Shown here: piece by piece, positions 1-11,942 of the stretch
How positions within the stretch are numbered: position 1 is the first letter of the stretch
Layout of the letters: each line of letters begins with the position of its first letter
Assembly: GCA_965644295.1 (NCBI GenBank)
Contig: CBFFRP010000272.1
Coordinates: 28,929-92,928 of the forward strand
Reading direction: 5' to 3'
DNA length: 64,000 nucleotides
Origin: Paraphysomonas bandaiensis
Lineage: Eukaryota; Chrysophyceae
Notes under the pieces: generated by a model
The model's input: only the letters and a program-made list of their open reading frames with translations
Told to the model about the DNA's origin: nothing
Database searches by the model: none
Program-made: the position numbers and the translations under genes

Positions 1-629
1 TAAATTTCACCTAATCTTATAGTACATTACAGTACACCATCTAGGTCTCATTATTGCTTGCGCATGTAACAGAAAAGCAATAACTGTACCCCAATGAATG
101 AACTGATTATTACTCAACAGCCCAATAGTACTCCAGCTACACACTCTACTACTCTAGTCTCTAGTACCACTACTTATTACCTGACACTAGCCCGGAGTCT
201 CTGGAGCTTAAAGCCATTTCTGATGCAATTCTCTATTTACCACGACTGAGAGCATTGCTCAGTAAGTCGAGCATATCCACTACCTCACCTGCATGGTCTT
301 CTTTTTCCATTTCAAACACGGTTTCATGCTGTAAATCAGCACATGAATCAACGACCTACTCGGACTGAACTTTCACTGCGCATTTCAAATGCTTTTCTCC
401 CCTCCAATACTAATAGGCATTCTGCTTGCTTGCGTCATCTTCAATAACCTCGAGACATACACTCTCCGCTTTTCTACAGGTCACGGGAACCCACTTTTCA
501 CGCTCATTTTGTCGATAATGAGGCATAAACCTTCACAATAGCTCTCCCGCATAGTGATGAAGCTTGCAATACGAACTCACAGTTAATAATGGCACGATTC
601 ACAGTGTATTCGCTCTCTCAAATTCCTTC

Positions 630-791
630 TGTGGGAATAAGTCGATCCAGCAGAATATGTCGATCCAGCAAAAAAATCGACCTTTTTTCGTTATTTCTCT
701 GAAATATATTCGTCAAAAAACAACATGCATCAAAAAAGCCTGGATTTTTTTGCTGGATCGACATATTCTGCTGGATCGACTTATTCCCACA
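630..791. repeat. Perfect 49 bp inverted repeat with 64 bp spacer
   Basis: Positions 630-678 are the exact reverse complement of 743-791. Each arm contains the word gtcgatccagca twice (on opposite strands), so the arm is itself repetitive. Transcripts would fold into a long hairpin. It may be a small foldback or MITE-like element. No target-site duplication was established. Confidence 0.9.
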
Positions 792-1251
792 CACAGAATT
801 GTTGCCTTATTGGAATTCCAAGACATCACAATCTAAGTGCGTGGCATTCGCTACTATCTAATTGAAGTTGCGGTTTCTGCAGCACGACATCAAGATTTCA
901 GCTGGATGATGGTATCTTGTTCCCTCAAACCATCCCTATCTGCTCCTTGGAGTTCCAAAACGCTGTTCACATACCAGTGCCTGCCCATACTTCAATGTTC
1001 TGTTCGACGTCACACTTTAGTCAGCCGCATTTGCGATTACTACACAATCACAACTTCACTGCAATCAAGTCAGAGTTATCATCACGACTAAGATTCGTGT
1101 CCTCACAGTGAGTGTTGCCTGGAGTGACACTTCTTTATTGGCATGCTCCATGACAAGACGATGAAAAACGACGCTTTTGTTCTCGTTAGCGCGAAGGGCA
1201 TCCCAGTAGAGCTCATAGAACTCCCATCCATACACTCGTATCCAGAATATA

Positions 1252-1313
1252 CTCCAGAGCGCAAGTAAAATTCCCTTGCCTGACAATCCTGGAGTTTTAC
1301 TTGCGCTCTGGAG
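1252..1313. repeat. 19 bp perfect inverted repeat
   Basis: Positions 1252-1270 pair exactly with 1295-1313 (ctccagagcgcaagtaaaa and its complement), separated by 24 bp. A related word, cccttgcctg, recurs inside the loop and again near 1331, so part of the hairpin is also directly repeated next to it. Confidence 0.8.
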
Positions 1314-2006
1314 CTTGAGGAAGATTTTACTCCCTTGCCTGCAGAGTGTTCGATCATGGAAGACCGCAGTCCTGATCCCTTCTATCAGACATTGCATGCT
1401 CTTACTTGTCCAGATACACTGGATGAAATGATTCGTTACTAATATTCGCCGCAAGAGAATGGATACTTTAAACGAGCAGCAGCATGTGGCAGCTCGAACA
1501 GCCGAACTGGAGACATGACCAGCTCACTGAAACCAATTCATTTCCGTCGGCTGACTTAACACTTCTTCCTGCATCGTTTGTTTCTACTTATTTAGTAATA
1601 TTTTTTGCTATCTGTTCCTTAGTCTTAGTTTGTTTCATTTTTACCAATAACTAACATTCGATACAACGTAACTTTTACTTACATAACCTTTCGACACTTA
1701 GTAACACTTACTTCTATTCACACTTAGTAACAACTTAGTAACACTATATAGATATATCACATACGCACAGTCATTGGCTAATTGTCTAGTCCTGACTGAC
1801 TATAGCTACTTGTTTGATTGTAATGTTCCAATAGTTACCACTTATTGGTGTACATTATTAAGTTTCCGCAAATGCACAAAAGATATGAAGCCAGTAAAAT
1901 GGATAGTTTCAAATATAATTATAATTATTAGCATTCTTTCGTCTGCATGTTATGGCAGTATATATATTTACATATAACATCGTAGGTAATATTGAATATT
2001 CTCAAC

Positions 2007-2556
2007 CTACACATCAGCGAACGTCTCCAAAAAAAAGTCTAAAGCGCTTTCAAGCTCTTCGTCAACTTCATGGGATGGGAGAGGCATCTGCTTGGTATGT
2101 GAGCAAGGGATTAAGTGACAACTGTTAGAATCCTCGGCAGTGAAGATATTATGGTGGGGTCAGGCCCCTTAATTAATAGAACTTTGCATGTTCTAAGGAA
2201 CAGTACACTTGGCTCGCATCCAGCATAGCACTTCCATTACATGTATTGGGCGAATGAGCGAGAAGGGACTGAAGTCTTTGATTTTCGCGTTCCAACTCGG
2301 CTACCCGAAATTTATAAAACTCCAACTCAGCTTTGCTATTCAGCCTACTAAGAGCTGCAGACCTACGATTACGTAGCTTTCTGGACTCTCTTTTCGAGAG
2401 TGCACTATCAGAGGAGGAGGAAGATGTGTCTGAAAATGTTGGTGACGGGGGACATACAAGGACGGGTGCGGAGCGCTTTCCAGCTCTTGAAGCTTTGAGC
2501 TTAACCACCCGGGCACGTCGCCGTTCAGCAGCAAGATAAGAAGAAGTGCACACCAT
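2007..2556 (-). CDS. bZIP transcription factor, small
   Basis: The first exon (2556-2209) starts at ATG 2556. It encodes a basic, serine-rich N-terminus followed by a clear bZIP. The basic region shows NRRSAALSR, matching the N-x7-R signature, and then a heptad-like stretch AELERENQRLQSLL serves as the dimerising zipper (about residues 60-100). Read without splicing the frame stops at 2173. Splicing at the gtgtac donor (2208) to an acceptor before 2087 adds an acidic tail ending FLETFADV with its stop at 2007. That tail looks like a real coding end, so I favour the two-exon model of 142 residues. bZIP proteins bind DNA as dimers in the nucleus; the targets are unknown. It is divergent from the SET-domain gene. 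Confidence 0.65.
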
Positions 2557-3036
2557 ACAGTTACATTAATATGATGATGTTATGTACCTGAAGATGATAT
2601 TTATGATATTGGAGTGGAGTCGTCAACAAGTGCCACCTGTCGAAAAGTTATGTTGAGGAAATTTCTTCTGATTCTTCCACGTGTCAAATCCTGTGCACAA
2701 CGGACCGTATCTTGAATAGTTTCAATAGTTTTCAGTCGCAAGAGTTAATTTATATCTGCAATAATACACTGCGGTATACCCATGTATACACTAGTGTTAT
2801 TATTCAAATATTCAAAAATCTAACAGCATCTATATACTACTGTATATACTTATATACGTTGTATTTGTATCTCTATACAAGTCAATCCCTCTGTGTGAGT
2901 GTCCTGCTATACGTGCTGTACTGTACATCTGTGTATACATAGATGTGGAGGGTCGTTTGTTTGGCCATGATGACAGCAACATCCCACAGCTATAAACTCG
3001 ATAGAATAGTGGAGACCAATACCGTAACAGGTGCAG
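2557..3036. promoter_or_regulatory. Divergent intergenic region, bZIP / SET gene
   Basis: This 480 bp gap separates the start codons of two oppositely oriented genes and probably carries both promoters. It is AT-rich with many TATA-like words (tatatac, tatatact). No specific operator could be identified. Confidence 0.4.
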
Positions 3037-6000
3037 ATGCTTGTTGCAGTCGCTTTAAGACTGCTTGGGTGTAACGAGATCTCTGATCCGCAGGTGAGTG
3101 TGTTCATATGCATATATATGTGTATATGTAGAGAGACTGCTGCAAAGGAGTATATTAATGTTGTTATCAGGATATCTTCTTAGCTCTAGACTCCATTTCA
3201 CATTTTTATGGTAAAAATGGCGGGAAATCAACCAAGCAGACGATATCATTACTGAGTGAAGTACGAAGCACACTCAATCGAGTGCCTTCATTGCGGAATC
3301 GATCCGCTCGAAATGGTTCAACACCACAACACGATAAGAAACCCATGCACTTTGTTTTGAATGATATTGTGTGGTGTCAGCACGGTGGATGGGGATTTTG
3401 GCCTGGCAAGATATGCTCTTTCACGGATGATGGTTTTCTAGTCGAGTTTGCAAAGGGCCAGCGTACTGCCGTGCACCAAAATGAGGTATCCAGGCGCGTA
3501 CGGTCATTCATTCACGACTTTGAGGAACTTACAAAGGTCTCCACGGTCAATATGGAAGGGTTTGAAGATACTGTGAACAGAGCGTTAAGGTATCTTGCTT
3601 CAGGTCCACTACCGGCTGCTGTCGCTAAGGATATTACGTCGGGAGGTAACTCAGAGAGGTTTGCTCTGAAGGCTCGCCGAATCGCGGCTGCATTTCAGGT
3701 GAGATATATTATCTAGTACTATTACGGTATTGTTTTGTTTTACTTTAATTGTATTCGTTATCGAATAAGTATATGTATTATGCGATGGCTCTGTGAGTGG
3801 TAAGAGGATTGTAGCTTGTATATACAAGTTCATACATTACGAGCGTGCGTACAATTGACATCTGCTCTGTTTTTACGGGTTGTATCTGTATGCATACACT
3901 TCTATTATGTGGAAAGTATGCCACATCCGTGCCTTTATTATATTTTGTATTTACGAAATGTCGTTTGCTGTAGCGCTACTTGGATAGTCTTCACCGAATG
4001 CCTATGTTCGTCAACCCTCAACAGTTGCTGGAGAAGCGTCTTCGCCAAGAGGCCCGAGCAATTGAGCAGGCTGCTCGAGAGGCTGAAGCAGAGGAACGAA
4101 AACGCCGACGAGAGGAGAAAAAACTTGAGCAAGAACGGATTAAAGCTGAGAAGGAGGCGGAGAGACAGGAGAAACGCCGTCTGCGATTTGAAGCGGACAA
4201 GGAAGAAAAGAGACGAATGAAGCAAGAAGCTGCTGAGGCAGCGGCCCGACTTCGTGTACCCTCTGTTCAGGAGATGGTACACAATCTGGAAACTTCGGAG
4301 CCCCTACCTGAAGCTAGAACGGCAAAGAGAACAAGTCGCCACTCATCTGCTGCTGGGGCACATAGTAACTCTGATTCTAATGAGTCTGCTGCTGATACCC
4401 TATTTGTGCGGCTAAAACGATTCAAAGAACTTTCCGACGCTATGTCAACTGGCTGTCTACATGATGTACTAGAGGATATGGAGCGAGACGGAATGCAGAA
4501 AAAAAAGCGACCTCGTGTAAGTAAGCCAGAAGTATCTTCTAAGAGTCCAACTGTGGCACAGTTGCATCTTCCTATCTACGAAGCCTTGTGTATGGGCGAA
4601 CCTGTGGATGATGCTTGTATTATATTTGCACTTGAACAAAATCTCTCCCTTCATATAATTCGTATGCTGTTATCTCGGTATTGTCCTCTGGATTTGTACC
4701 GAAATAAGAAGGGGAAGACCATGATACATATCGCAGCAGAGTTAAATCGCCACAAGGCAATACCCTTTTTAATAGAACACTGGAACAAACGACAAGAGAC
4801 ACTAAAGCTTCTTATACGAACTCTTGATATTACAACTGTGAAGGACTATCACAAGAGGTCCCCCGTGCATTCAGCATGTGAAACTGGCGCGTTTCGGGCT
4901 TTACAAGTACTTGACAAGCTGGGGTATAGCTTGGACGAAAAGGATATGTATGGATATACGCCGCTTTTGTGGTGCGCCAGTAAAGATTCTGCAGAGTGTG
5001 CTTTTTATCTTATCAAAAAGGGCGCTGACCCAAGTACTGAAGACAAGAAGGGCCGATCAACGCTGTACTATGCTGTAGCAGCCGGATGTGTGCAGTTGGG
5101 TAAAACTCTACTTCGCAATGGGTGTTGGATGCGGGGGACTGCCCTACAAGAGTTTGTCGCAGATATGTCTCTCGGCAGAGAGCCGCATAAAATCATATTT
5201 GACTCCAGAAGTATCGATGAATGCCGAGATTACTATCTAAATTCTTCTGAATCATCGACTACATCGAGTCAGGGATCTGAAGACGAAATTGACATATGCT
5301 CACGCAATGGGACGAATCAGGGTACATCGAAGACGAGAAAGCAAAGTTCAGCCGCATTGCTGAATGGAGCAGGCAATAGGTTGAATAACACTAGCCGGAA
5401 CCAATATAAGAAAGGGAAGGGTCCATCATCATATGAAGAGGAAAATAATTCGGATTCTGTATACACTGATTCTGTTGTCTCCATTGATGTTGAGACTGAG
5501 AATTCTGGCAGCAGCGGAATTCGCAGGTCTACTCGAAAGAGAATTCCCGTATATGCTAATTATACACAAGAACTGCGCGAGATGAGTAGAAGAAGGAGCG
5601 GGAAATCGGCCTTGCCGTCCGCTTTCCCCAAAGAATGTAGTAATGGCAGGAACAATGGGTGCACTGTCAAGAATGATAGGAAGAGTTCAACTGGTGCTTC
5701 TAATTCTAGAGATAGTTCCGCACGTGGACGCCCAAAAGGAACTAATCGAGGAGACAGCATACCCGACAACTCTAGCGATAGTGATTATGATAGCAGCGAT
5801 ACCGATTCTCCGAGTAAGGTGAAACAAGTTAAGGCTGGGCGATATAGCAATCGTGTGGTTGCTCTTTCCACGGTAGTTAGTGAGAGTATACTGGAGGTGG
5901 AGTCTGATAAATGGGAGATATGGTAATGTTCATTAAGTCGATTCTGTGTTTAGTGATGCCTTGTGTCTGTAGCGATCACATGGTAGATGTGTGCAAGACA

Positions 6001-6907
6001 ACACCCGAGGTTATCCCTAAGTTTGTCTACGCCACAGAGTCGTACCTGGGCACACCTGCAGAACTTCTTCAAGAAGCTCCAGCATACGGATCATATCTTT
6101 GTTGCTCCTGCGAAGGAGACTGTGCAAGCAACCCCAATTGCCAGTGCATTATGAGGTGAACTCAGCTATTCTATCATGTGGATTGTTGTTAGTCAACCTG
6201 TAATTGTGTAACTTTTTTGTAGGAATGGCCAACGAAGTCCTTATTCTGACGGCAGGATTGATTTTAGCAAAGGAAAAATATTTGAGTGTGGTCCACAATG
6301 TTCTTGCCAAGCGTCGTGTTCACTGCGGCTGACTCAGAAGGGCGTTACGGCCCCTCTGGTTGTGTGCAGAACAGGACCTAAAGGGTTCGGTGTGATGACA
6401 ATGAAGGCAAGGGTGATAGTGTTATTGTGAGTTGTCTAATGGGGCAGTTGTGTAGGTGATATTGAAAGGATCATTTGTGTGTGTATATGTAGGCGAGCGT
6501 GTAACTGAAGATGCTCTTGTTCAACAAGAGAACGAAAAAATGCGAAACCTTAAAAGTCATAGCGGCTTTGTTACTTATGCTTTTCAAATTCACGACGGTT
6601 CTGAGCGTTTCAACCTTGACTCTGAGTATGTATTGTATTCGACTTAGCGTGTATATGTTTGATATAATACCTTTGTAGATACATTGGGAATGTTGCTCGT
6701 TTTTTCAACCATAGTTGCAATCCAAACCTACGCCCTATTAAGGTTGTTGGTGCCTCTTCAGCGAAATCCGTACCGACAATGTGTTTCTTTGCTCTGAGGC
6801 GCATTGAACCGGGTGAAGAACTTACGTGGAAGTATGTAAGTGGAATTAAGGCGAAGAGTGGTCAAATATGTCATTGTGATGCCGAGAACTGCGTTGGTTA
6901 CGTGTAG
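3037..6907 (+). CDS. PWWP / ankyrin / pre-SET-SET histone lysine methyltransferase
   Basis: Seven exons fit in phase: 3037-3093, 3171-3698, 3974-5922, 5973-6155, 6223-6412, 6456-6625 and 6679-6907 (1101 residues). Around residues 79-135 is a PWWP-like module (IVWCQHGGWGFWPGKI). Residues about 213-290 form a highly charged coiled coil. About 393-575 are ankyrin repeats (KGKTMIHIAAELNRH, DMYGYTPLLWCASKD). An acidic/serine-rich linker follows. The C-terminus has a cysteine-rich pre-SET (CCSCEGDC, CGPQCSCQASC), SET motifs (GSFVCVYVGE, RFFNHSCNPNL, GEELTWKY) and a post-SET CHCDAENC. Ankyrin plus pre-SET/SET resembles the EHMT/G9a family, which methylates H3K9; the PWWP would add a chromatin-reading module. 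Substrate is inferred from family. The start is the first in-frame ATG after a stop at 3025; an additional upstream exon cannot be excluded. Confidence 0.85.
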
Positions 6908-7249
6908 ATGATGTAGTCAGTATCTCACACGACCTGTATGTTTACTTATGCATTGTAAATGGAGTAATTCAATGTTTTGCGAATTCTATTTGTACATAAT
7001 ACTAGTATATCAAGCAGCGTTCTATGTGTGAAATAATAAGACTTTCAATATATGTTGGGACTTATTGCACTGTAAGTAATGCCTCGATAGTACACATTAC
7101 AATCTGTCAACATTGCAACTTATCAAGCGGACTTGGAGCACTGCTTTTCTATTCTAATATTATATTAATTACGCAATGATATATATCGTAAAGAAGTATG
7201 ACATACAGCATCATATCACATTATTCAAGTATTACACTAGCCAAGTCCT
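6908..7249. other. Convergent 3' intergenic region
   Basis: This 342 bp gap lies between the 3' ends of the SET gene (+) and the EGF/YWTD gene (-). It is AT-rich and should contain both 3' UTRs and polyadenylation sites. No other feature is visible. Confidence 0.4.
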
Positions 7250-10200
7250 TCAAAATACCAAGTTAAAGCCACAATCCCTACGTGTCCCTTGGTTCCCTAA
7301 TCCATCGGAACTGGTGCGATAGTCCCAACATATACACTCGCCCGTGGTACGGTCACACTCACCGCGGCCAGCGCATTCTAACAATGTTCCGGAGCTGGCC
7401 TGTCGCTGTGTCACGACCAAAGATGGCGATGCCCCTGTGAGCGTGTTCTCAACGATAGACAAGATGGGAATATCTCCCAGCTCTGTGTTAAACGAGACCT
7501 CCACAACATTTCCTGCGTCATCACACACTCCATCACCGGTATTCGCAGTCGAAGCGTTCGTGGTCACGTTACCAATAGTACTGAGAGATTCTAGGGCCAC
7601 CTCGAGCTCCCCCGCAGTATTATTGGGGTACAGCTTATATGTCGTCTCACCCCGAAATGATAGTGTGAAATATCCCCCAGAAGCTGAGCAAGAAATAGAT
7701 TGAATCTCAAGCGCAGGGGTCTCAGCTCTGGTATCATATCCGTAAGGGCACTGCAAGTCGGACAAAGTATCGCCGATATAAGTTGGAATCATGTGATATG
7801 AATCTACATAGCCATAATCATCGGCATAGCACCCATATCGCATCGTGGCATCCCAAGTTTCCGGCTTGTGATTCTTGCTACCATAGGTAATAGGGAAGGC
7901 ATCACCATTTGCTTTCGTCCTCTTAGCTGCTAATTCTTTCATCGATAAACACCTGAGAAACAATTAGTATATATTTAATACAGTACTTCCGGTGCATATC
8001 ATTCCCACCTTCCGTTACCGTTGCATGGGTTACCCGCAGGAGAACAAGTGGACCTCTCACAGGCTGCCCCCTTCACGACGACGAAAATAAACACTTGGGG
8101 CATAAAAAACTAGGCCCATACCTCATAACCTGTGTCACAGGTGCAAGTACCAGTATCCCTATTACAACGACCCGCGTTTGAGCACTCAACCTCCACATCA
8201 TGCGCAATGTTGTCCACTACAGGCTCCGCAAACCATGCTGGCCCCGTTGGACATGTGCGCATTCTGCAATCACCATAAAAACCCGGATAACACTCACACT
8301 TCCAGTTCCCTTGTGTACCAAAAATCATGATATACAACAACGAGGACAACAGCAAATACCATACCGGTTAGGCCAGTACAACGACCATTACCATAACAGT
8401 CCAAGTAGTTTCCCCATTTCGGTTGATCCATGCCCTTGTCTAGAACAATTCCTAATGGGCGGCCGTACTCCTCCGTCCAAAGGAAGTTCTCATCAGTGTG
8501 GTATATACGATACTCGAAGTCTTCCTCAAAGTTGTAAACCGTTCCTGATGTTCGGTTTCCGAGGGAATTTTGAGTCATATCCATCCACTTAATGCTGAAG
8601 AGAGCAGGGTCCGTCCAAAGAAGCACATCACGTGTGTCATCAATGAACAAATACGTCGGTTCCGACAGGTTAACCTATTAGTGTTACCCAGGGATAGTTA
8701 AAAGGGGTGTGGCATAGTCATTCGCAATGCATACCCACGTGGTCTCGAGTAAAACCGATACATTGTAATAGTCTCGATCCTCTTCCTCAACAACATCAAG
8801 GTAATTAGGTAGATCAAGGTTAGTCACCACGATTCCTTGTGGTTCTGACTGCACATCGAAACATATTACAAGATTCTACAAACACGCAGTGCATACATTA
8901 TCGATAAAGTACATAGTGTTATTCCTCAAGTTTATGGTAATATCTGTGGCATTCGCCGGCATAGTCACATTGTCGATATTACGATACAGAAAGCGCTGCA
9001 AGCGATTGGTTCCATCTAAATCGCATGACCTTAAGACTGTGATTTGGTAACCGCGACTAACATCGTTGTCAACCCAATAAAGCCTTTTCTCCTTGTAGTG
9101 TATGGCGATTCCCATGGGCTCCAACAGGTAGTCTTGACCAATAGTAGGCGTCAGATCGTTGTTGGCCGGTGTAGTTGCATCAAGGTACTCCCAATAAATC
9201 TTGCCATTTGCACCAAATCCATCACCGGGAACGCTCCAGTACAACTGTCGTGTGCCTTACTCAACCAATATAGATGAAGCCCAGGCCATACATACCTTTC
9301 TACGATTGAAATGTGCATCCATTGCAAAGCCAAAGATGCGACCAGTCACCACAAGCCACGACTGCAGCATTGGTCAAGACAAAGCCATATGCATAAGTAT
9401 TACTCAAAAGCAAACATTGTAGCCCCCCACCTCATCTGTCACCGCTGTTCCATTCACATCTAACAGAATACGCCCAATAAAAGGCGCAGCTTCGTTGTTA
9501 TCTACAAAATACAAATAATCGGCCGCTCGATCAAGCACAAGAGGCCCCGCACTACTATTTGTAGTCATGTTAAAGATAATCTACACTCAAAGTCATTGGC
9601 CATTACGGTTGCAATGAATATCATACCAACTTCGAACTCCTGTCTACTCGCGGGTACTTGGAGGAGTGGTCCCAGTAAACCATTTCTGGTACTCGGCCAT
9701 CAGATGTCCAGTCCATCATCTGAATAGTAGAGGACTGCCCCTCTACAGAATCCCTTGCCCTATGGGTTACGCAAGAATTCAGAACAACTAGTTGTACACA
9801 CACTCGCTACTCACCAGGTAGGATTAAACGAAAGGTATATCTTCTCCGGATTCCGCCATGCGCTCCAGTCAGCCCCAGTTGTCCTCGAAATTACTCCAGG
9901 ACATCTCCCCAAGCCTACACCGCGACATAATATATAATGCACTACATTCCCACAAAATAGTATACGTATCCTACCAGCCCAGTCAGATGAATTGAACGTA
10001 GGTTGCCCGCACGGGCCGAAGTCAGGGTCACTCGACCAGCCCTAGAAATTATAAAATCACTAGGTAGCAGAGAATCTTTGTCACGTACATAAGGGCAGGT
10101 ACATTTTCCATTGCTGTAATCACACTTGCCGACATTGTTGCATATACCAGTACCACCATCCCGACCATCATTCGTGTGTAGTGACATAACTAGCGTCGTG

Positions 10201-11482
10201 TTGTCCGTATATACGTTGCCCATGTCCTCGCGATTCACTGCAGAAGTCAACAGCTGCAAAATAGGAAGGTTTCCCAGAGGTGCTTTTAAGACGATTGTAT
10301 GGTTGCGATCAATCGAGTCTTGACAAATTTGAGTGCTGGACTGAATAGCAGTAACTCCCGCACTAAGAGATTCATTGGCAAATGTAATCGATGATGATGC
10401 AAACGTCGCCATAGCGCTGAGTGCAGAATATATCTCGCTTCCTTGAGCAGAAATATCGATTCGAGGTGACATTTCACCTTCGTAAAGAAACTGAAACGTG
10501 CCATCGCAGAGGGAGCTTGTACAGTTACAATTCAGATACTGCGTAGTCTAAAATATATAACATCGCCCATATTACAACACAATCGTATATTGTAAATCAT
10601 GTTTACCTCGAAATATATCTCTGCCCCAGTCATCTTATTCGAATAGAAAGAAACAGCAGGAACATCTCCAGCTTTCCTCACAAACGATATACTTGTATAT
10701 GTAGTCGCAGAAGCATCACACACAGTCTTGGATGGATCGGAAGAACCATCAATCAACACACTGATGGGTGTATACGTCAGAGCGTCAGTATTCGAATAGT
10801 ATCCGCCGCTATTCATCAGTGCTGCTGCGACTTCTGTAGCCGTAGAAGTGCCATATAAGTATGTTTTTGAAATCTTCCCCAGAAATCGGAGCTTAAAGCG
10901 ACCAGAAAATCCGGTCCCCGCTACACACACCAGAGTAACTGTCTCTCTAGGGTTACCACTCACACGTGGATCTACGCCACGATCACATGACTGAGATGAA
11001 CAGTCGTGCCCGGACCATCCAGGGTCACATTGACATCCCATTGATACGTCTGCGTCCCACAATGTGTATGTTGAGGTTCTATTAAAGGTCCATCCATCGA
11101 AGTAAGTGGCGGCATTCCTGAGAGAAGTACAAATACCATGGCCATTGCAATTGTTGGGACAATCTCGCAATTCACAGGCACGTCCAGAATACCCATCATA
11201 ACATTCACATAATCCAGTTGCTGTGTTACACTTTCCTTGACCACTACACGAAATAGATTGATGGGCGCCGTCTTCTATATAGGCCACATCAGCATAACTT
11301 GGACCGCTAGGGCACACCCGCTTTGAGCAGTCACTCGATTCATATCCACTAAAGCATGTACACTGTGCTAGTGTATTGCAGATCCCATGACCACTGCATC
11401 TGTTCTTGCATTGAGCGATCACACAACTCAAACATGAATAAAAAATATAAAAATAAATACAAAATAATCTGATTGATATCAT
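7250..11482 (-). CDS. Secreted EGF-like / YWTD multidomain protein
   Basis: Twelve exons on the minus strand: 11482-10607, 10547-9975, 9914-9815, 9759-9627, 9580-9431, 9361-9296, 9244-8897, 8848-8735, 8674-8365, 8309-8122, 8070-8009, 7952-7250 (about 1207 residues). It begins with a signal peptide (MISIRLFCIYFYIFYSCLS). N-terminal EGF-like modules follow (CSGHGICN, CSGQGKCN, CPNNCNGHGIC). The middle is an LDL-receptor class B/YWTD-like propeller (RRKLYWSVPG, KRLYWVDND, DYLYFVDNN, DVLLWTDP). The end is another EGF/tenascin-like segment (NGNGRCLSMKELA, CAGRGECDRTTGECIC). No C-terminal membrane segment or GPI signal is obvious, so it is probably secreted or wall-associated. I know similar cysteine-rich proteins from stramenopiles. 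All junctions agree in phase except 9975/9914, where the frame shifts by one base; this is an indel, a missed splice site or a lesion. Ligand unknown. Confidence 0.8.
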
Positions 11483-11942
11483 ATGAGATTAGAGTTATCG
11501 CTTCATGAGACCCTAGAATACAAGGGAAAAGCAGAGTTCCTTTCACCTCTTGTGTGTATCTCTCTCAGTGTCTATGTATGTCTCTATGGATCATGTACAG
11601 CAGAGTATCTCCATATATATGTATGTATGTATATGTACCTATGAGCCTTCTCATATTCCGTTTTACTGGCCCTACTGTAGAATACTGCAGAGAAAAGCAT
11701 GCATTATACAGTTGACTCGCGTTATGGTGGACGATATATGGTGGATACTTTCGCTATTGTGGATGAATTTAGGCATAAAATCCACGATTTATATATAAAC
11801 CTATAGTTTTTTAATGGAATACCCCTATTTTTGGTTTATTTTTGTAGACAAAGCACAATTATATGTGCTGTATATAATAACCCATTGCTTATATATATAT
11901 ACTTACATCACATCACTGCATCTGTTCGTCTGCTGTATGTAG

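Larger units (their letters stand above)
1..2006. other. No recognisable gene; contains two inverted repeats
   Basis: I see no convincing coding exon in this stretch. Open frames are short and have no family motifs. It holds a long perfect inverted repeat (630-791) and a shorter one (1252-1313), both listed separately. The rest is AT-rich with short direct repeats such as cttagtaacac around 1697-1745. Confidence 0.5.

Noticed and set aside
1065-1454. 129-codon minus-strand frame
   Set aside because: It overlaps an inverted repeat, has an equally long shadow frame, and no motif, splice context or family resemblance.
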